Below are positions 49,646 through 59,407 of a stretch of DNA of 64,000 nucleotides, piece by piece; within the stretch, counting starts at the first letter, position 1; each line of letters starts with the position of its first letter. The notes under the pieces are model-generated. The model did no database searches. It was not told where the DNA came from and saw only the letters and a list, made by a program, of their open reading frames with translations. Position numbers and translations under genes: made by a program. The stretch is from Rotaria sordida (lineage: Eukaryota; Rotifera; Eurotatoria; Philodinida; Philodinidae). Location of the stretch: NCBI GenBank assembly GCA_905250125.1, contig CAJNOL010000263.1:115148-179147 (forward strand). Reading direction: 5' to 3'.

Positions 49646-50046
49646 CTCTCTTATTTTGAAATTATTTTTCTGTAACTATCTCAATTTATGTACATGACAG
49701 AGAAATTATACGATTATCTGTTTTCGAGTAGTAAATGTTTTTTTTTTTCTTTTACACATTTATTTACATCTATTATTAATATAAGTGCTCTACAAACTTT
49801 ATATTAAATACTTATTTTTACTGCTTTAAAATTATATGAAAATAGACAAATAAAACATATCAACTGCTTCGAAATTTTCGATCTCATGCTGACTCAATAA
49901 TAATTACATCATTCGAAAGAGTATGAAAAGATGAGTAAAATGTACTAATTTTCTCGGAAGCAATACTCCAAAGTTTCCAGCTAAAGCTTTTAAAGATATA
50001 TTTTCTAGCAGAAACAACAACGATATTTCATTCTCTCTCTCTCTCT

Positions 50047-50146
50047 NNNNNNNNNNNNNNNNNNNNNNNNNNNNNNNNNNNNNNNNNNNNNNNNNNNNNN
50101 NNNNNNNNNNNNNNNNNNNNNNNNNNNNNNNNNNNNNNNNNNNNNN
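50047..50146. other. Assembly gap (100 N)
   Basis: A run of exactly 100 N follows a CT dinucleotide repeat, so the gap is probably of unknown length, caused by that repeat or by the adjacent transposon. Linkage of the left and right parts rests on scaffolding only. Confidence 1.
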
Positions 50147-50221
50147 TGATGTGAATCAAAGACTTTGATTTGTCATATTCACAAGTTAGGAGAACTTGGA
50201 CCTTTCATCATTCGAATGTGG

Positions 50222-50226
50222 GATGC
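50222..50226. repeat. Candidate target-site duplication, left copy
   Basis: GATGC immediately precedes the 5' LTR; GGTGC immediately follows the 3' LTR (63991-63995). Four of five bases agree, consistent with the usual 5 bp Ty3/gypsy duplication after some decay, but chance is possible. Confidence 0.4.
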
Positions 50227-50320
50227 TGTTAGCGATGATTCAGGCTCATTCCTGCCCCTTGATGTTTTTCCATGTGTCTCTCTCTATTGCTTTGTGATTG
50301 GTATTCTTTTTCTTTTTCTT
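50227..50320 (+). mobile_element. 5' LTR, left part (split by insertion)
   Basis: Bases 1-94 of the LTR, from TGTTAGCGATGATTCAGGC to the pyrimidine-rich TTTTTCTT. It matches the 3' LTR from 63786 with scattered substitutions and is interrupted by the element 50321-52840. Confidence 0.9.
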
Positions 50321-50349
50321 CCCATGAAAAAAACATTTGCAAAAAGTAG

Positions 50350-50690
50350 CATTTGAACGCCAACTTTTTTGAAGAAAACGCTATTTTGCGTTTAAATAGA
50401 TGAATGTGTGTTAAGGACGCCTTTGAAGGCTTTTTTTAATTTGAGATGCGTTTGAACGCATTGTTTTTATTTACAACGCGATTTTTGAGATAGAAGCGCC
50501 ACCGGATATGATCATTTGAACGCGTTTGCTTTCATGCGTCCGGACGCATTTATTTTTCATGCATCTCAACGCATTCTTTTACCAAAAAAAATGAAATTTT
50601 TTGCAAGCGTACAAGAACATGTGTATTTTTGAATGTGTTTTTGTGAAGAACAAGGTCTTTACGAGCGTGTTGGAACACTGTTTTCTTTAA
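50350..50690. repeat. Left AACGC/GCGTT motif array
   Basis: Words such as GAACGCC, AAACGCT, TGCGTTT, GACGCC, AACGCG, GTCCGGACGC and CAACGCA recur every 15-30 bp on both strands, often as inverted pairs a few bases apart. CpG is much denser than in flanking DNA. No coding frame. Confidence 0.75.
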
Positions 50691-51943
50691 TGCATTTTTT
50701 CTGAAGAAGACGTGTTATTTCGCAAATAAGGTAAATGATATTTAGATTAATATTTGCAGTAAAAACACCGTTTCGTGAAGTAGGAGTTTGCTACAAGTTA
50801 GACAAACATTTCATAATAGTACACTCAAAGATATATGGTTTAAATAGGTCCATTCTGCAGTTAAATATTATGACCATAGTTTAGTAGAATCTATTTGAAT
50901 ATCACTAAAGGAAGAAATAGTTTTGTAAAAAAAGAACAAGTGCAGACTAATTAGAACAAATTTAATTTAACTGAAAAAACTTGTGGAGCAAGTTGAAAAA
51001 GTTATAGATACTCAGGAAGGTGAAAAGTCAAAAAAATTTCATCATTCGAAATGCCATTGTTTTCATGTTTTTGGTATAAAATTCACGAAAGTCTTGGAAT
51101 TTCTTTCATTTTTCGACTCCATTGTTAAGATGATACCGATATAACGACTCTGTTAAATTATTTTCCTTCATTGATTAATCCTGTGATACTTTTTGAAATT
51201 TTTCATAAAATTTCTAATGAATCATACTTAGATCATTATTTTCTAACATTCGCAATTCCTTAAAAGAGATTATACGAAGAAAAAATAGTGCATATACGTT
51301 TATCGTCTTCACGGTACTCTATTCAAATTTCAGCTCAGTTCTTTTTTTCTCTTTAGTGATTTTCTGTATTGGTCATCGAAAAATCTTAGTTGCTTTGTTC
51401 CCAGTAAAAGTTCAAATATATCTATAACCTATTCTTCGAAGAATGCTGCAATTAGATATGCACAGATTTTCGTTTCTTGTCAGACATAACTTGCGAGTAA
51501 TACCGATAGCAAAGCTGATCTTTCATTCATTTTGTCTCTTTATATCTCCTCATAGCATCTGTTTCTTTTAGAATCAAAATGATGTATTGTAAGAATTTTT
51601 ATCTATCTCTCTTTTTCTTTAATATATGCTTTATGTCTAATTGATGAGCTTGGTGTCACAATGGAGTTGCCTGAGACAAGCAAAGACATACGGAGTATTT
51701 TCATTGAATAAATATTTTTACGGAAATCTTTGATTTTTTTCTGCTTGTAAATTAAAACTTCTTTTGAATAAATCCCAGTCGTTCCTTATAATCACCAAAA
51801 AAATTATCTGATAGGTGGCGCTGGTAGAGATAAATAATGTAACACATGCTTTTTAGAAACGTTGAGTTTCATCCAAAAAATTCAGATTCGTTTATAGAAA
51901 AATTATCTAATGATAGTATTTCGTATGTCAAGGTGCATTGGTT

Positions 51944-52091
51944 GTTAGAAATATCACATCGTATAGCCTTATAGTTAGAAACATCGCATTGTATAGTTTT
52001 TTAATTAGTAATATTGCATCGTATAGTCCTATAGCTAGTAATATTATATCGTATACCTCTATAGTCAGAAATATCGCCTCGCATAGCTTGA
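51944..52091. repeat. Minisatellite, five 30 bp units
   Basis: Five consecutive 30 bp units start at 51944, 51974, 52004, 52034 and 52064. The core is TAGAAAYATCGCATYGTATAG with substitutions and no indels until the last unit. It reads open in two frames only because the unit is a multiple of three. Confidence 0.85.
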
Positions 52092-52257
52092 ATAGAAATC
52101 TCACAAATCGAAGCAAAGTGACAACTACATATCCAATTATCTCTTCCATAATCATCTTCAAACTACTTAATTTCGTTGAGATCTCTATTCTAATTGCAAT
52201 CATGATTTTATCGACCACTTGGATTCACATTTTAAGACTTAGGAAGGCTTATATTAT

Positions 52258-52654
52258 CATTTTTTTCGTATAAAAGCCCTGTTCTATCCTCTTATCTATA
52301 TTACTTATCATAGTTACATCATTTTATTGTATGTTTCTCAGCAACTTCTTTGCCAAAAGTTGTAAGGATCTCAGAAAAGATAAATTGTAGTCAGTACAGC
52401 ATAAGTCGAAGTAAAGTTGACACCCAAGTGCTCCGCCACAGTCTAACAAAAAGTTTAAGTATAAATCAAATAGAAGGAGCACTTGGGTGTCAACTTTACT
52501 TCGACTTATGCAGTACTGACTACGATTTATCTTTTCTGAAATCATTAGAACTTTTGGCAAAGAAGTTACTGAGAAACATACAATAAAATGATGTAACTAT
52601 GATAAGATAAGTAATATAGATAAGGAGATAGAATAAGGCTTTTATAGGAAAAAA
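52258..52654. repeat. Near-perfect 400 bp hairpin (fold-back) inside the insertion
   Basis: Two arms of about 175 bp are more than 90 percent complementary. Matching blocks are AAGTTGACACCCAAGTGCTCC (52413-52433) with its complement near 52473, GACTACGATTTATCTTTTCTG and CATTTTATTGTATG. The loop is about 40 bp. The arms are far better preserved than those of the other palindromes, so this element is young. Two similar minus/plus frames in the arms are mirror images, not genes. Confidence 0.9.
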
Positions 52655-52815
52655 AAACGCGTTTTATATCAATAAAACGTACCGTAGTGAACGCGTTTTC
52701 CAACTGTTTGTTTGCGTTTATAGTGGAAAAAAACGCGTTCCAATGCGTTTTAAAAACTGCGTTTAAAGTCTAGCGAAAACATGCGAACCAGAAAAAAAAC
52801 GCGTTGAAACGCAAA
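52655..52815. repeat. Right AACGC/GCGTT motif array
   Basis: AACGCGTTT occurs four times, with TGCGTTT and AACGCAA variants between, in the last 190 bp of the insertion. It mirrors the left array in motif but not in detailed sequence. Confidence 0.75.
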
Positions 52816-52840
52816 CTTTTACAAATAATTTTTTCATGGG

Positions 52841-52953
52841 TCTTCTCTTCTCTATTGTATCTTGTCATATATATGTACGTGTTGTTAAGGACATTTGGAC
52901 AGAATATATACATTTAAATAAAATAAGCGTAAGCTCGTCGAAGCGAGCTAACA
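52841..52953 (+). mobile_element. 5' LTR, right part
   Basis: It continues the LTR after the insertion: CTCTATTGTATCTTGTCATA through GTTAAGGACATTTGGACAGA to CTCGTCGAAGCGAGCTAACA. The last part contains the inverted repeat AGCTCG..CGAGCT, a likely hairpin at the end of the R/U5 region. It matches 63882-63990 closely. Confidence 0.9.
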
Positions 52954-52956
52954 ATT

Positions 52957-52969
52957 TGGTGCCGTGACC
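52957..52969 (+). promoter_or_regulatory. Primer-binding site, tRNA-His type
   Basis: TGGTGCCGTGACC begins 3 bp after the LTR and is the exact complement of the 3' end of animal tRNA-His (acceptor strand GGTCACGGC plus ACCA). Reverse transcription of the element was therefore probably primed by tRNA-His. Confidence 0.85.
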
Positions 52970-53311
52970 CATCTTCTTCTATTTACTACATCGAAGATGA
53001 ACGAACTTATTAATTAATTTACTCATCGGTGATGGAAAGAGTGAAGTACAATCTCATCCTTTTAGGGAAGAGAGAGAAATTCAATGTCTATTTACAAATT
53101 AATTTCAAAATCTATTTATTATAAGAAGGTATCTTTCTTCTATATAAAGTTCAAATTTTTGTCCTTCCGTTAAGTGCATTTTTTTCTTTCAACAACGGCT
53201 ACCGGTACAAGAAACGTAATAAAACAAAGTGGTACGAATCTTTTATCATACGAATTAATTACAAATTTGCCAACAAGAATACGAAATAAAATAACAAGCA
53301 GTATATCATTT

Positions 53312-54260
53312 ATGCAAGAAATGGAAACAACCTCAATGAAAATTCGACAGCTTCATTCAAGCCAGAAAGAAGCCATGAAGAAGGTAACTGAATTTTCAGG
53401 TGAAGCTAATGAACTTGATATTGATGAATGGTTATTCGATTTAAATAATTTATTCTCATTAATGAAATTAAAAGGTGAAACAAAAATTCTCGAAACGATG
53501 GGCAAATTAACAGGACCAGCATTACGATGGTATCAAGAGAATTTAAAATCATTCACCAACTGGAGTGATGCTGAAAAAGCATTACGAGATCGATTTAAAG
53601 AATTTACGTCAGACAGTCAATTAATGCAAGAATTTTTTTATATTCATCAAGAAGAAAACCAATCTGTTATATCATTTTATAAAAATGTTCTTCGAAAATA
53701 CAGAAAGTACCGACAATTTATTACTGAACAACAAGTTATTACGGTATTACAGAATGGTGTTAAAAATTCATTAAAAGAACATTTAATTCGTAATGAAAAA
53801 GAAATTAAAAAGCCAGAACAATGGTCGCAAGTTGTAAGAGAAGAAGAATATATACAAAAACGAATTCAATAACAAATTAATGTTCTACATCATGAACTAA
53901 AAAATCCACCATTTTTTGAACATACATTACCAACAGCAACAATTCAACCAACAGCAACAAATATTCACTCATCAAATCGATAACCATTTACGTCACGTCA
54001 TTATTATAAAAATCAGCATCAACACCAATCAACATCAACAAATAATCGAACATATCCCAAACAAAATAATCATTTAATTCTTCAATACAATCGAAAAGAT
54101 TATCTCGAAAACAAAACACAACAATCAAATCTCTGTTTAATTTGCAATAAGAACAATCATAAAATAACTAAATGCTTTCATAAGAAGAACAACGGCTGTT
54201 TTAAATTTGGACAGGCAAATCATCAAATACGTGACTGTCCTCAACAAAATTTTTTCGAAT
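53312..54260 (+). pseudogene. gag of the LTR element, interrupted
   Basis: From the first ATG at 53312 the frame runs to a TAA at 53870-53872, then continues in the same frame with another TAA near 53981. The capsid part contains IDEWLFDLNNLFSLMKLKGE and a Trp-Tyr helix typical of Ty3/gypsy capsids. Near 54135-54230 lie two nucleocapsid-type knuckles: CLICNKNNHKITKC (CxxCx4Hx4C) and a second in which the second Cys is replaced by Phe (CFKFGQANHQIRDC). Gag packages the element RNA in cytoplasmic particles. The two stops and the lost Cys indicate decay. The 803 bp insertion follows about 30 bp after the end of gag. Confidence 0.85.
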
Positions 54261-54290
54261 AAAGGGATCGAATGATGGCGACGATCCCTG

Positions 54291-55093
54291 CCCTAGAGAA
54301 TGTACTGAGTTAAGGGTACCCGAAAAAGTATCCTGTTACCAGTATGTCACAGAAACTTTTGGGTACCAAAGTACTTCGAAAAACTTTCAGGTACCTAAGT
54401 GGTACTTTAACAAGTACCCTGCTACAAAATGTGTAATAACTTGGTACTTGAAGGTACTGATCAGATACTCAATTGGGTACTATTGTATAGTATTTCTAGG
54501 TACCCTGTTACAAAAATTTCAATATGTTTAGGATCGAACCTGACCTTTAACTTTTTTAAATTTCTGTTTCTCTCAAAGCAATTTACTACATTTTTTTTCG
54601 ATTTTATTCAATTTAATTTTTTCAATTCCGAAAACTTAGCAGGTACAATCCCGGGATCTGACCTGACTTGAGTTGATCAGGTATCCATCAGACCACTTCG
54701 GAGTAGTCCGCTCTTAATCTACGATCAAGATCGACATGTTCTCGACTAAGAAATAGTCAAGAAATAATCTAGAAAAAATTAGTATGAAAATAGATTAATT
54801 TCTTATGTCTTACTCAGTTGTTTATATGGAGCCGTGCGTGAAAAACAAAACGGTGAATGAATAGTCGCTACACAGAATGCGACAAATATAGGGTACCCTG
54901 TATAGCTTGCCTCAGTAAAATTACAGATGCGAGTACCCATACAAGTACTTCTTAAGTGAGCGTACTTTTATAGGAACCACACTCAGTACCTACATTAGTA
55001 TAATTACTAAGAATTTTTGAAGTACCCATATTGGGTACCCTGCTAGGCCTTTCTCAGTACATGGGTACCCTGAACTCAGTACTTTCTCTAGGG
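54291..55093. mobile_element. 803 bp inverted-repeat element rich in GGTACC palindromes
   Basis: The left end CCCTAGAGAATGTACTGAG, then AGGGTACCC, pairs with the complement of the right end (CCCTAGAGAAAGTACTGAG, then AGGGTACCC). GGTACC, GTACCC or AAGTACT words recur at least a dozen times in each orientation across the outer 250 bp on both sides. The middle (54530-54890) is AT-rich. No coding frame and no certain target duplication were seen. It is a non-autonomous element inserted between gag and protease of the LTR element, a different family from the AACGC element but with the same architecture. Confidence 0.8.
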
Positions 55094-55231
55094 CGTGGAG
55101 CCAAAAAGTCATCAACTAAAACAACATTTGCCCCAATTTTTGTCGAAATTTTATGCAACAACACTCTACAAAAAGCACTCATCGATACCGGATCGACCAT
55201 CACTATTATACATCAACATTTATTAAATGAT

Positions 55232-55242
55232 ATATCACATGA
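55232..55242. repeat. 11 bp target-site duplication, left copy (RTE)
   Basis: ATATCACATGA here is repeated exactly at 58720-58730 after the 3' tail of the RTE element and defines its borders. Confidence 0.9.
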
Positions 55243-55867
55243 CTTGGGGCCAAGCTAATCGCTACCAAGCGGGTCCACAGGTTGCGGATAGTGGAACGGC
55301 CATTAGTAAGATGGTTAGCTGCGAATAAGAACAAGCAATTGCTCAAATAAGCAGTCCCGGACAATTTAGCCTCTTGCTAACAGGGTGTAGTGGAGTTTTG
55401 GATGGCATCAAAACCCCTATAAAATGCTACAGAAACCCAAAGACGACAAGATGATACGGCGAGTAAAAGCCGTCAGAAGCAAGGTTCACCCGAACCAAGT
55501 TTTCATAAGCCTTAGCCAGGGTAGGTGGAGCTCTTTAGCCTCGACTGGTAGTTCACCTAAGAGAAGGTAAACTCTGACTTTAAACCAAGGGCAGATGAGG
55601 CTCTCAGCCATGGTAGGCAGCTCATCTAAGAGAGAAAACTCAGATGACAAACACTCACCAACCCGTCTAGCCAGCGTGGTGTTTTATCGGCTACAAAACC
55701 CCCCATGAAAGTACATAAACTTAATATTGATGCCGGCTCGGTCGTCGCCCGGACAAACAAGGACCGCGTTTGTGATTTCGGCAGTGGGTCACAAATGATA
55801 AATAGGCTACAGGTGCCAACCCAAAAAAAACAACAAACCAAACTACAAAGCTCCAAGCTTTGTAAAT

Positions 55868-56686
55868 ATGCATATCTGTACTTACAACATAAGAACATTT
55901 AGGGAAGAAGAGAAAAGAAAAGAATTCGAAGAAGAAATATCAAAAATAAGATGGGATATTATTGGTTTGAGTGAAACAAAATGTAAAGGTGAACATCTAA
56001 CTAAATTAAAAAATGGTCATACACTCTATACATCTGGAAACGCCAATAACAACAAACATGGCGTAGGATTTTTGATACACAAGAAACTTGAAGAAAAAGT
56101 AATAAGTATAAAAGGTATAAATGAAAGATTAGCCCAATTAACTTTGAAAATAAATCAAAGATATAAAATGAAAATAGTCCAGATATATGCACCAACAACA
56201 AGCTATGATGATCAAGAAGTCATCGAAATCTATCAACAAATCGAAACCTTATTAAAAGAAGAAAAAACCTATTTCACCATAATAATGGGTGATTTTAACG
56301 CAAAAATAGGAAAGAAGGAAGATAATAAAGAAACAGCTATGGGCAATTTTGGAGTAGGAGATCGAAACGATAGAGGGAGAATGCTAATTGACTTTGCCCT
56401 CAAAAACAACCTACAAATAACAAACAGTTTCTTCTACAAAAAAGCCCATAGAAAATGGACCTGGAAAGGACCAAATAACTGTGTGAAAAATGAAATTGAT
56501 TTTATCCTAACCAATAAAATGAATATCTTCAAAAATGTCGAAGTTCTAAATTCAATCAAAACAGGAAGTGATCATAGAATGGTTAGAGGTAAAATAAGGA
56601 TTAATACTAAAAATGAAAGAAGAAAATTAATCCTTAAAAAGAAACTACAAATAAATAATGACATACTCACAACAAAACAAAAATAA
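55868..56686 (+). pseudogene. RTE endonuclease domain (N-terminal part of ORF)
   Basis: An apurinic-endonuclease-like domain of 272 residues: MHICTYNIRTF (first strand), LSETKCKG (metal-binding Glu), IIMGDFNAKIG (catalytic Asp-Asn) and TGSDHRMV (final Asp-His) are all present. It nicks the target for primed reverse transcription. A TAA at 56684-56686 separates it from the reverse transcriptase, which continues in the same frame, so a single nonsense change broke an originally continuous protein. Confidence 0.9.
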
Positions 56687-56707
56687 TTTGAAACAAAGAT
56701 TGATCAA

Positions 56708-58701
56708 ATGATAAAAACACAAATCAACCTCAACGAAACGAGTATAGATGAAATAAATGAAACTCTAACAAAAATAATTGTTGATACTGCAGAAAAACTT
56801 GCAAAGGAACCACATTTAAATCAAAATAATTTTAAAATATCTCCTACAACACAAAAACTAATTGAAAAAAGCACAAAATTAAATGTCAATACAAACCATA
56901 TAGAGTTCATCGAACTAAACAAAACGATAAAGGAAAACCTACGAATAGAAAAAAGAAGTCACAACACAAGAATAATCCAAAATACAATTGAAAGTAACAA
57001 AAGCCTAAAAAGAACTTTCAAAAACATGTCACCTGGGCAAAACCAAATAATTTCCTTAAAAGATAAAAATGGAAATATCCTATATGACAGACATCAAATG
57101 AATAATAGAATCAAAGAATTCTATGAAGACCTATACGACACAAAAACAACAAACAAGATAAACAAACCACAAAATAACTATGATCATGAAGATGATGTTC
57201 CTAATATAATACTAGGAGAAATAGAAATGGCACTTAAATCAATGCCCAATAATAAGACTCCAGGTCCAGACAGTATAACTACTGACATGATAAAAAATGG
57301 AGGAATAACTGTCCTAAAAATTATTCAAGTACTTTTTAACAAATGCTTAAAAGAAAAGAAAACACCACAAGAATGGAATAATGCAAACACCATCCTCATA
57401 TACAAAAAAGGAGATCGCACTGATCTAAAAAACTATAGACCAATTCGTCTCCTCTCACATCTCTATAAACTATTTACCAAAATTCTAACCAACAGGTTAA
57501 AGATAAAATTAGAAAAGGTAGAAGATAGAGAACAAGCAGGTTTTAAAAAAGGCTTCTCTACAATAGACCATATTCACACGCTAAATCAAATCCTAGAAAA
57601 AACAAAAGAATTCAATCTGCCACTATGCATGGCATTCATCGACTTTGAAAAGGCATTTGATACTCTAGAAAAATCAGCGATCATTGAAGCCTTAGAAAAT
57701 CAACATATCGAAAGGCAATACATCGATCTAATTAAATACATATACGATAATGCTAAGACTTCTATAACTCTTCATAATATCAAAATCGATATAAACATAA
57801 ATAGAGGAATAAGACAAGGTGATACGATGTCTCCGATCCTCTTCATTACATGTCTCGAAGATATATTCAGGCGACTAAACTGGGATGGAAAGGGGATTAA
57901 AATATGTGGAGAATACCTAAATAACCTAAAATTTGCCGATGACATTGTTCTCTTCGCAAACAACGTGGAAACCTTACAAACGATGATGGATGAACTTCGA
58001 AAAGAAAGTATAAAATCCGGCCTAAACATCAACATCGATAAAACAAAAATTATGATCAATAATCATATAGAAGACGATAGAAAAATTCAACTGAACAACC
58101 AAGAGATTGAGAAAATCAACAATTTCGTCTATTTGGGTCAAATGATAAAAACAAATAGAAATATTGAAACAGAAATAAACAGAAGAATATCACAAGGTTG
58201 GAGACAGTTTGGAAAATTGAACAAAATATTTAAAGCGGACATTCCTCTGTGTCTAAAAAAGAAAGCATACGACCAATGCATACTTCCAGTAATGACATAT
58301 GGATCAGAGACATGGAACACGACACAAAGATTAGAGAAAAACTTGCAATCAATCAACGAGGAATGGAAAGAAGTATGCTGAACATAAGAAAAATAGATAA
58401 AATTAGAAACGAACACATCAGAAAACAAACAAAAGTTATCGACATAATAAGAACAATAAAAAGAAACAAGTGGAGATGGGCAGGACATGTTGCCAGGCAA
58501 CAAGACAATAGATGGACCAAGCTCACCACAGAATGGCAAATAATGGACGGGAAAAGAAAACCCGGAAGACAATCCACGAGATGGAGAGATGAAATTCGTT
58601 CATTCCTAGGAAATGGCTGGAGCACTGTGGCACAAAATAGAGATAAATGGGAAAACATGGGAGAGACCTTCGTCCAACAGTGGACGGCAAATGGTTGCTA
58701 A
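56708..58701 (+). pseudogene. RTE reverse transcriptase and C-terminal domain, frameshifted
   Basis: Reverse transcriptase motifs appear in order: NNKTPGPDSI, LKNYRPIRLLSHLYKLFTK, AFIDFEKAFDTL, GIRQGDTMSPILF and the active site FADDIVLFA. Near 58355 the frame shifts; the C-terminal part continues in another frame to 58701 with KWRWAGHVARQ and TRWRDEIRSF, a conserved tail of RTE proteins. The enzyme would copy the element RNA at the nicked target. Long stretches are intact, so decay is slight. Confidence 0.92.
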
Positions 58702-58702
58702 A

Positions 58703-58719
58703 TGATGATGATGATGATG
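58703..58719. repeat. ATG trinucleotide tail of the RTE element
   Basis: Five to six ATG units directly before the right target duplication. RTE elements end in short tandem repeats rather than poly-A. Confidence 0.85.
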
Positions 58720-59077
58720 ATATCACATGAAAAATTAATGCCAAAAACAATAAATCATTTATCTGCAAATTGCTCAACATTAAATATTATTGGTGAGATA
58801 TCCTTAGAAATAAATGTTAATGGCATAAAAACAACAGTTATTGCTGATGTTACAACAAATCTTGCTACAAATTTAATATTAGGTAGTGATTGGATTCAAT
58901 TAAATAACGTTTATTCTTACATCTGAACAATAAATTATGATCCAAAATCGAGGTAAAGAAGTATCAACTCCTTTTGTAAAACCACCTCTCCTACATTATC
59001 CAGCTACTCTTATTAATTATATTACTCTCCCTCCCTTTTCAGAAAAAATAGTAGAAGCAACCGTCTAACCCAACAAT

Positions 59078-59407
59078 ATGACTGATGTATTATTTGAACC
59101 AAATCCTCGATTAAAGAATAAAGCATTATTTACTGCTAATACATTACTCAATATTGAAGATAGAACAATAAAAATTAGTATAATTAATGCAACGAATCGA
59201 CAACAAACGCTTTCCGAAGGAACCAAATTATGTATAGTTACACAATTACCTTCTACAATTGGTGTCACCATGCCATCAAATTATTTAACAGAACGCATTC
59301 CGGAAGGAAAAGCGTGTAAAGAGCTCATTCCTGAAGGCAAAGGAGCGAATAAATCAAATAAATTAAATTTTAATAATATGCTGACTACAACATTACATGG
59401 GAAATAA
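59078..59407 (+). pseudogene. pol segment between protease and reverse transcriptase
   Basis: A frame of 109 residues (RTIKISIINATNRQQTLSEG and flanks) resembles the dUTPase/linker-like beta segment that precedes reverse transcriptase in many gypsy elements. PEGKACKELIPEGKGANK includes a short imperfect repeat. It ends at a TAA (59405-59407); the reverse transcriptase frame continues directly behind it in the same phase. No function can be assigned beyond linker. Confidence 0.55.

Larger units (their letters stand above)
46861..50046. other. Intergenic region with fold-back elements
   Basis: No host gene is recognised between the CCDC15 locus and the assembly gap. The palindromes at about 47020-47745 and 49290-49645 account for the locally unusual sequence. 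A CT dinucleotide run (50033-50046) ends at the gap. Confidence 0.5.
50321..52840. mobile_element. 2.5 kb insertion in the LTR with AACGC/GCGTT arrays at both ends
   Basis: The element begins CCCATGAAAAAAACATTTGC and ends with the inverted match (complement CCCATGAAAAAATTATTTG), flanked by TCTT on both sides as a possible 4 bp target duplication. About 14 copies of AACGC/GCGTT-type words, many as GCGTTTGAACGC or AACGCGTT, fill 50350-50690, and about nine fill 52655-52815. The interior has no long coding frame but includes a minisatellite and a near-perfect fold-back. It is probably a non-autonomous DNA transposon; the motif arrays would be transposase-binding sites. The superfamily is not recognised: CCC ends recall piggyBac, but the duplication is not TTAA. 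Confidence 0.75.
55243..58719 (+). mobile_element. RTE-clade non-LTR retrotransposon, 3.5 kb, nearly full length
   Basis: A GC-richer 5' untranslated region of about 625 bp precedes an endonuclease-reverse transcriptase frame, and the element ends in an ATG/TGA trinucleotide run (58703-58719) instead of poly-A. That tail, the domain order, the lack of ORF1 and the C-terminal WRWAGHVAR segment are typical of RTE. It is flanked by an exact 11 bp duplication. One stop and one frameshift inactivate it, yet the fresh duplication shows that insertion was fairly recent and later than the LTR element. Confidence 0.92.
55103..58905 (+). pseudogene. Retropepsin-like protease of the LTR element, split by an RTE insertion
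   Basis: The left part (55103-55242) contains ALIDTGSTITIIHQHLL, the aspartic protease active-site D-T/S-G loop. The right part (58731-58926) contains a SDWI segment as in the C-terminal half of retropepsins. The RTE element 55243-58719 separates them. This protease would process the Gag-Pol precursor. The frame is destroyed by the insertion and by later stops. Confidence 0.75.

Noticed and set aside
52324..52586. Two near-identical opposing frames
   Set aside because: They are mirror images produced by the palindromic arms, not two genes.
57772..58780. Several minus-strand frames over the RTE reverse transcriptase
   Set aside because: All are antisense shadows of the RTE protein.
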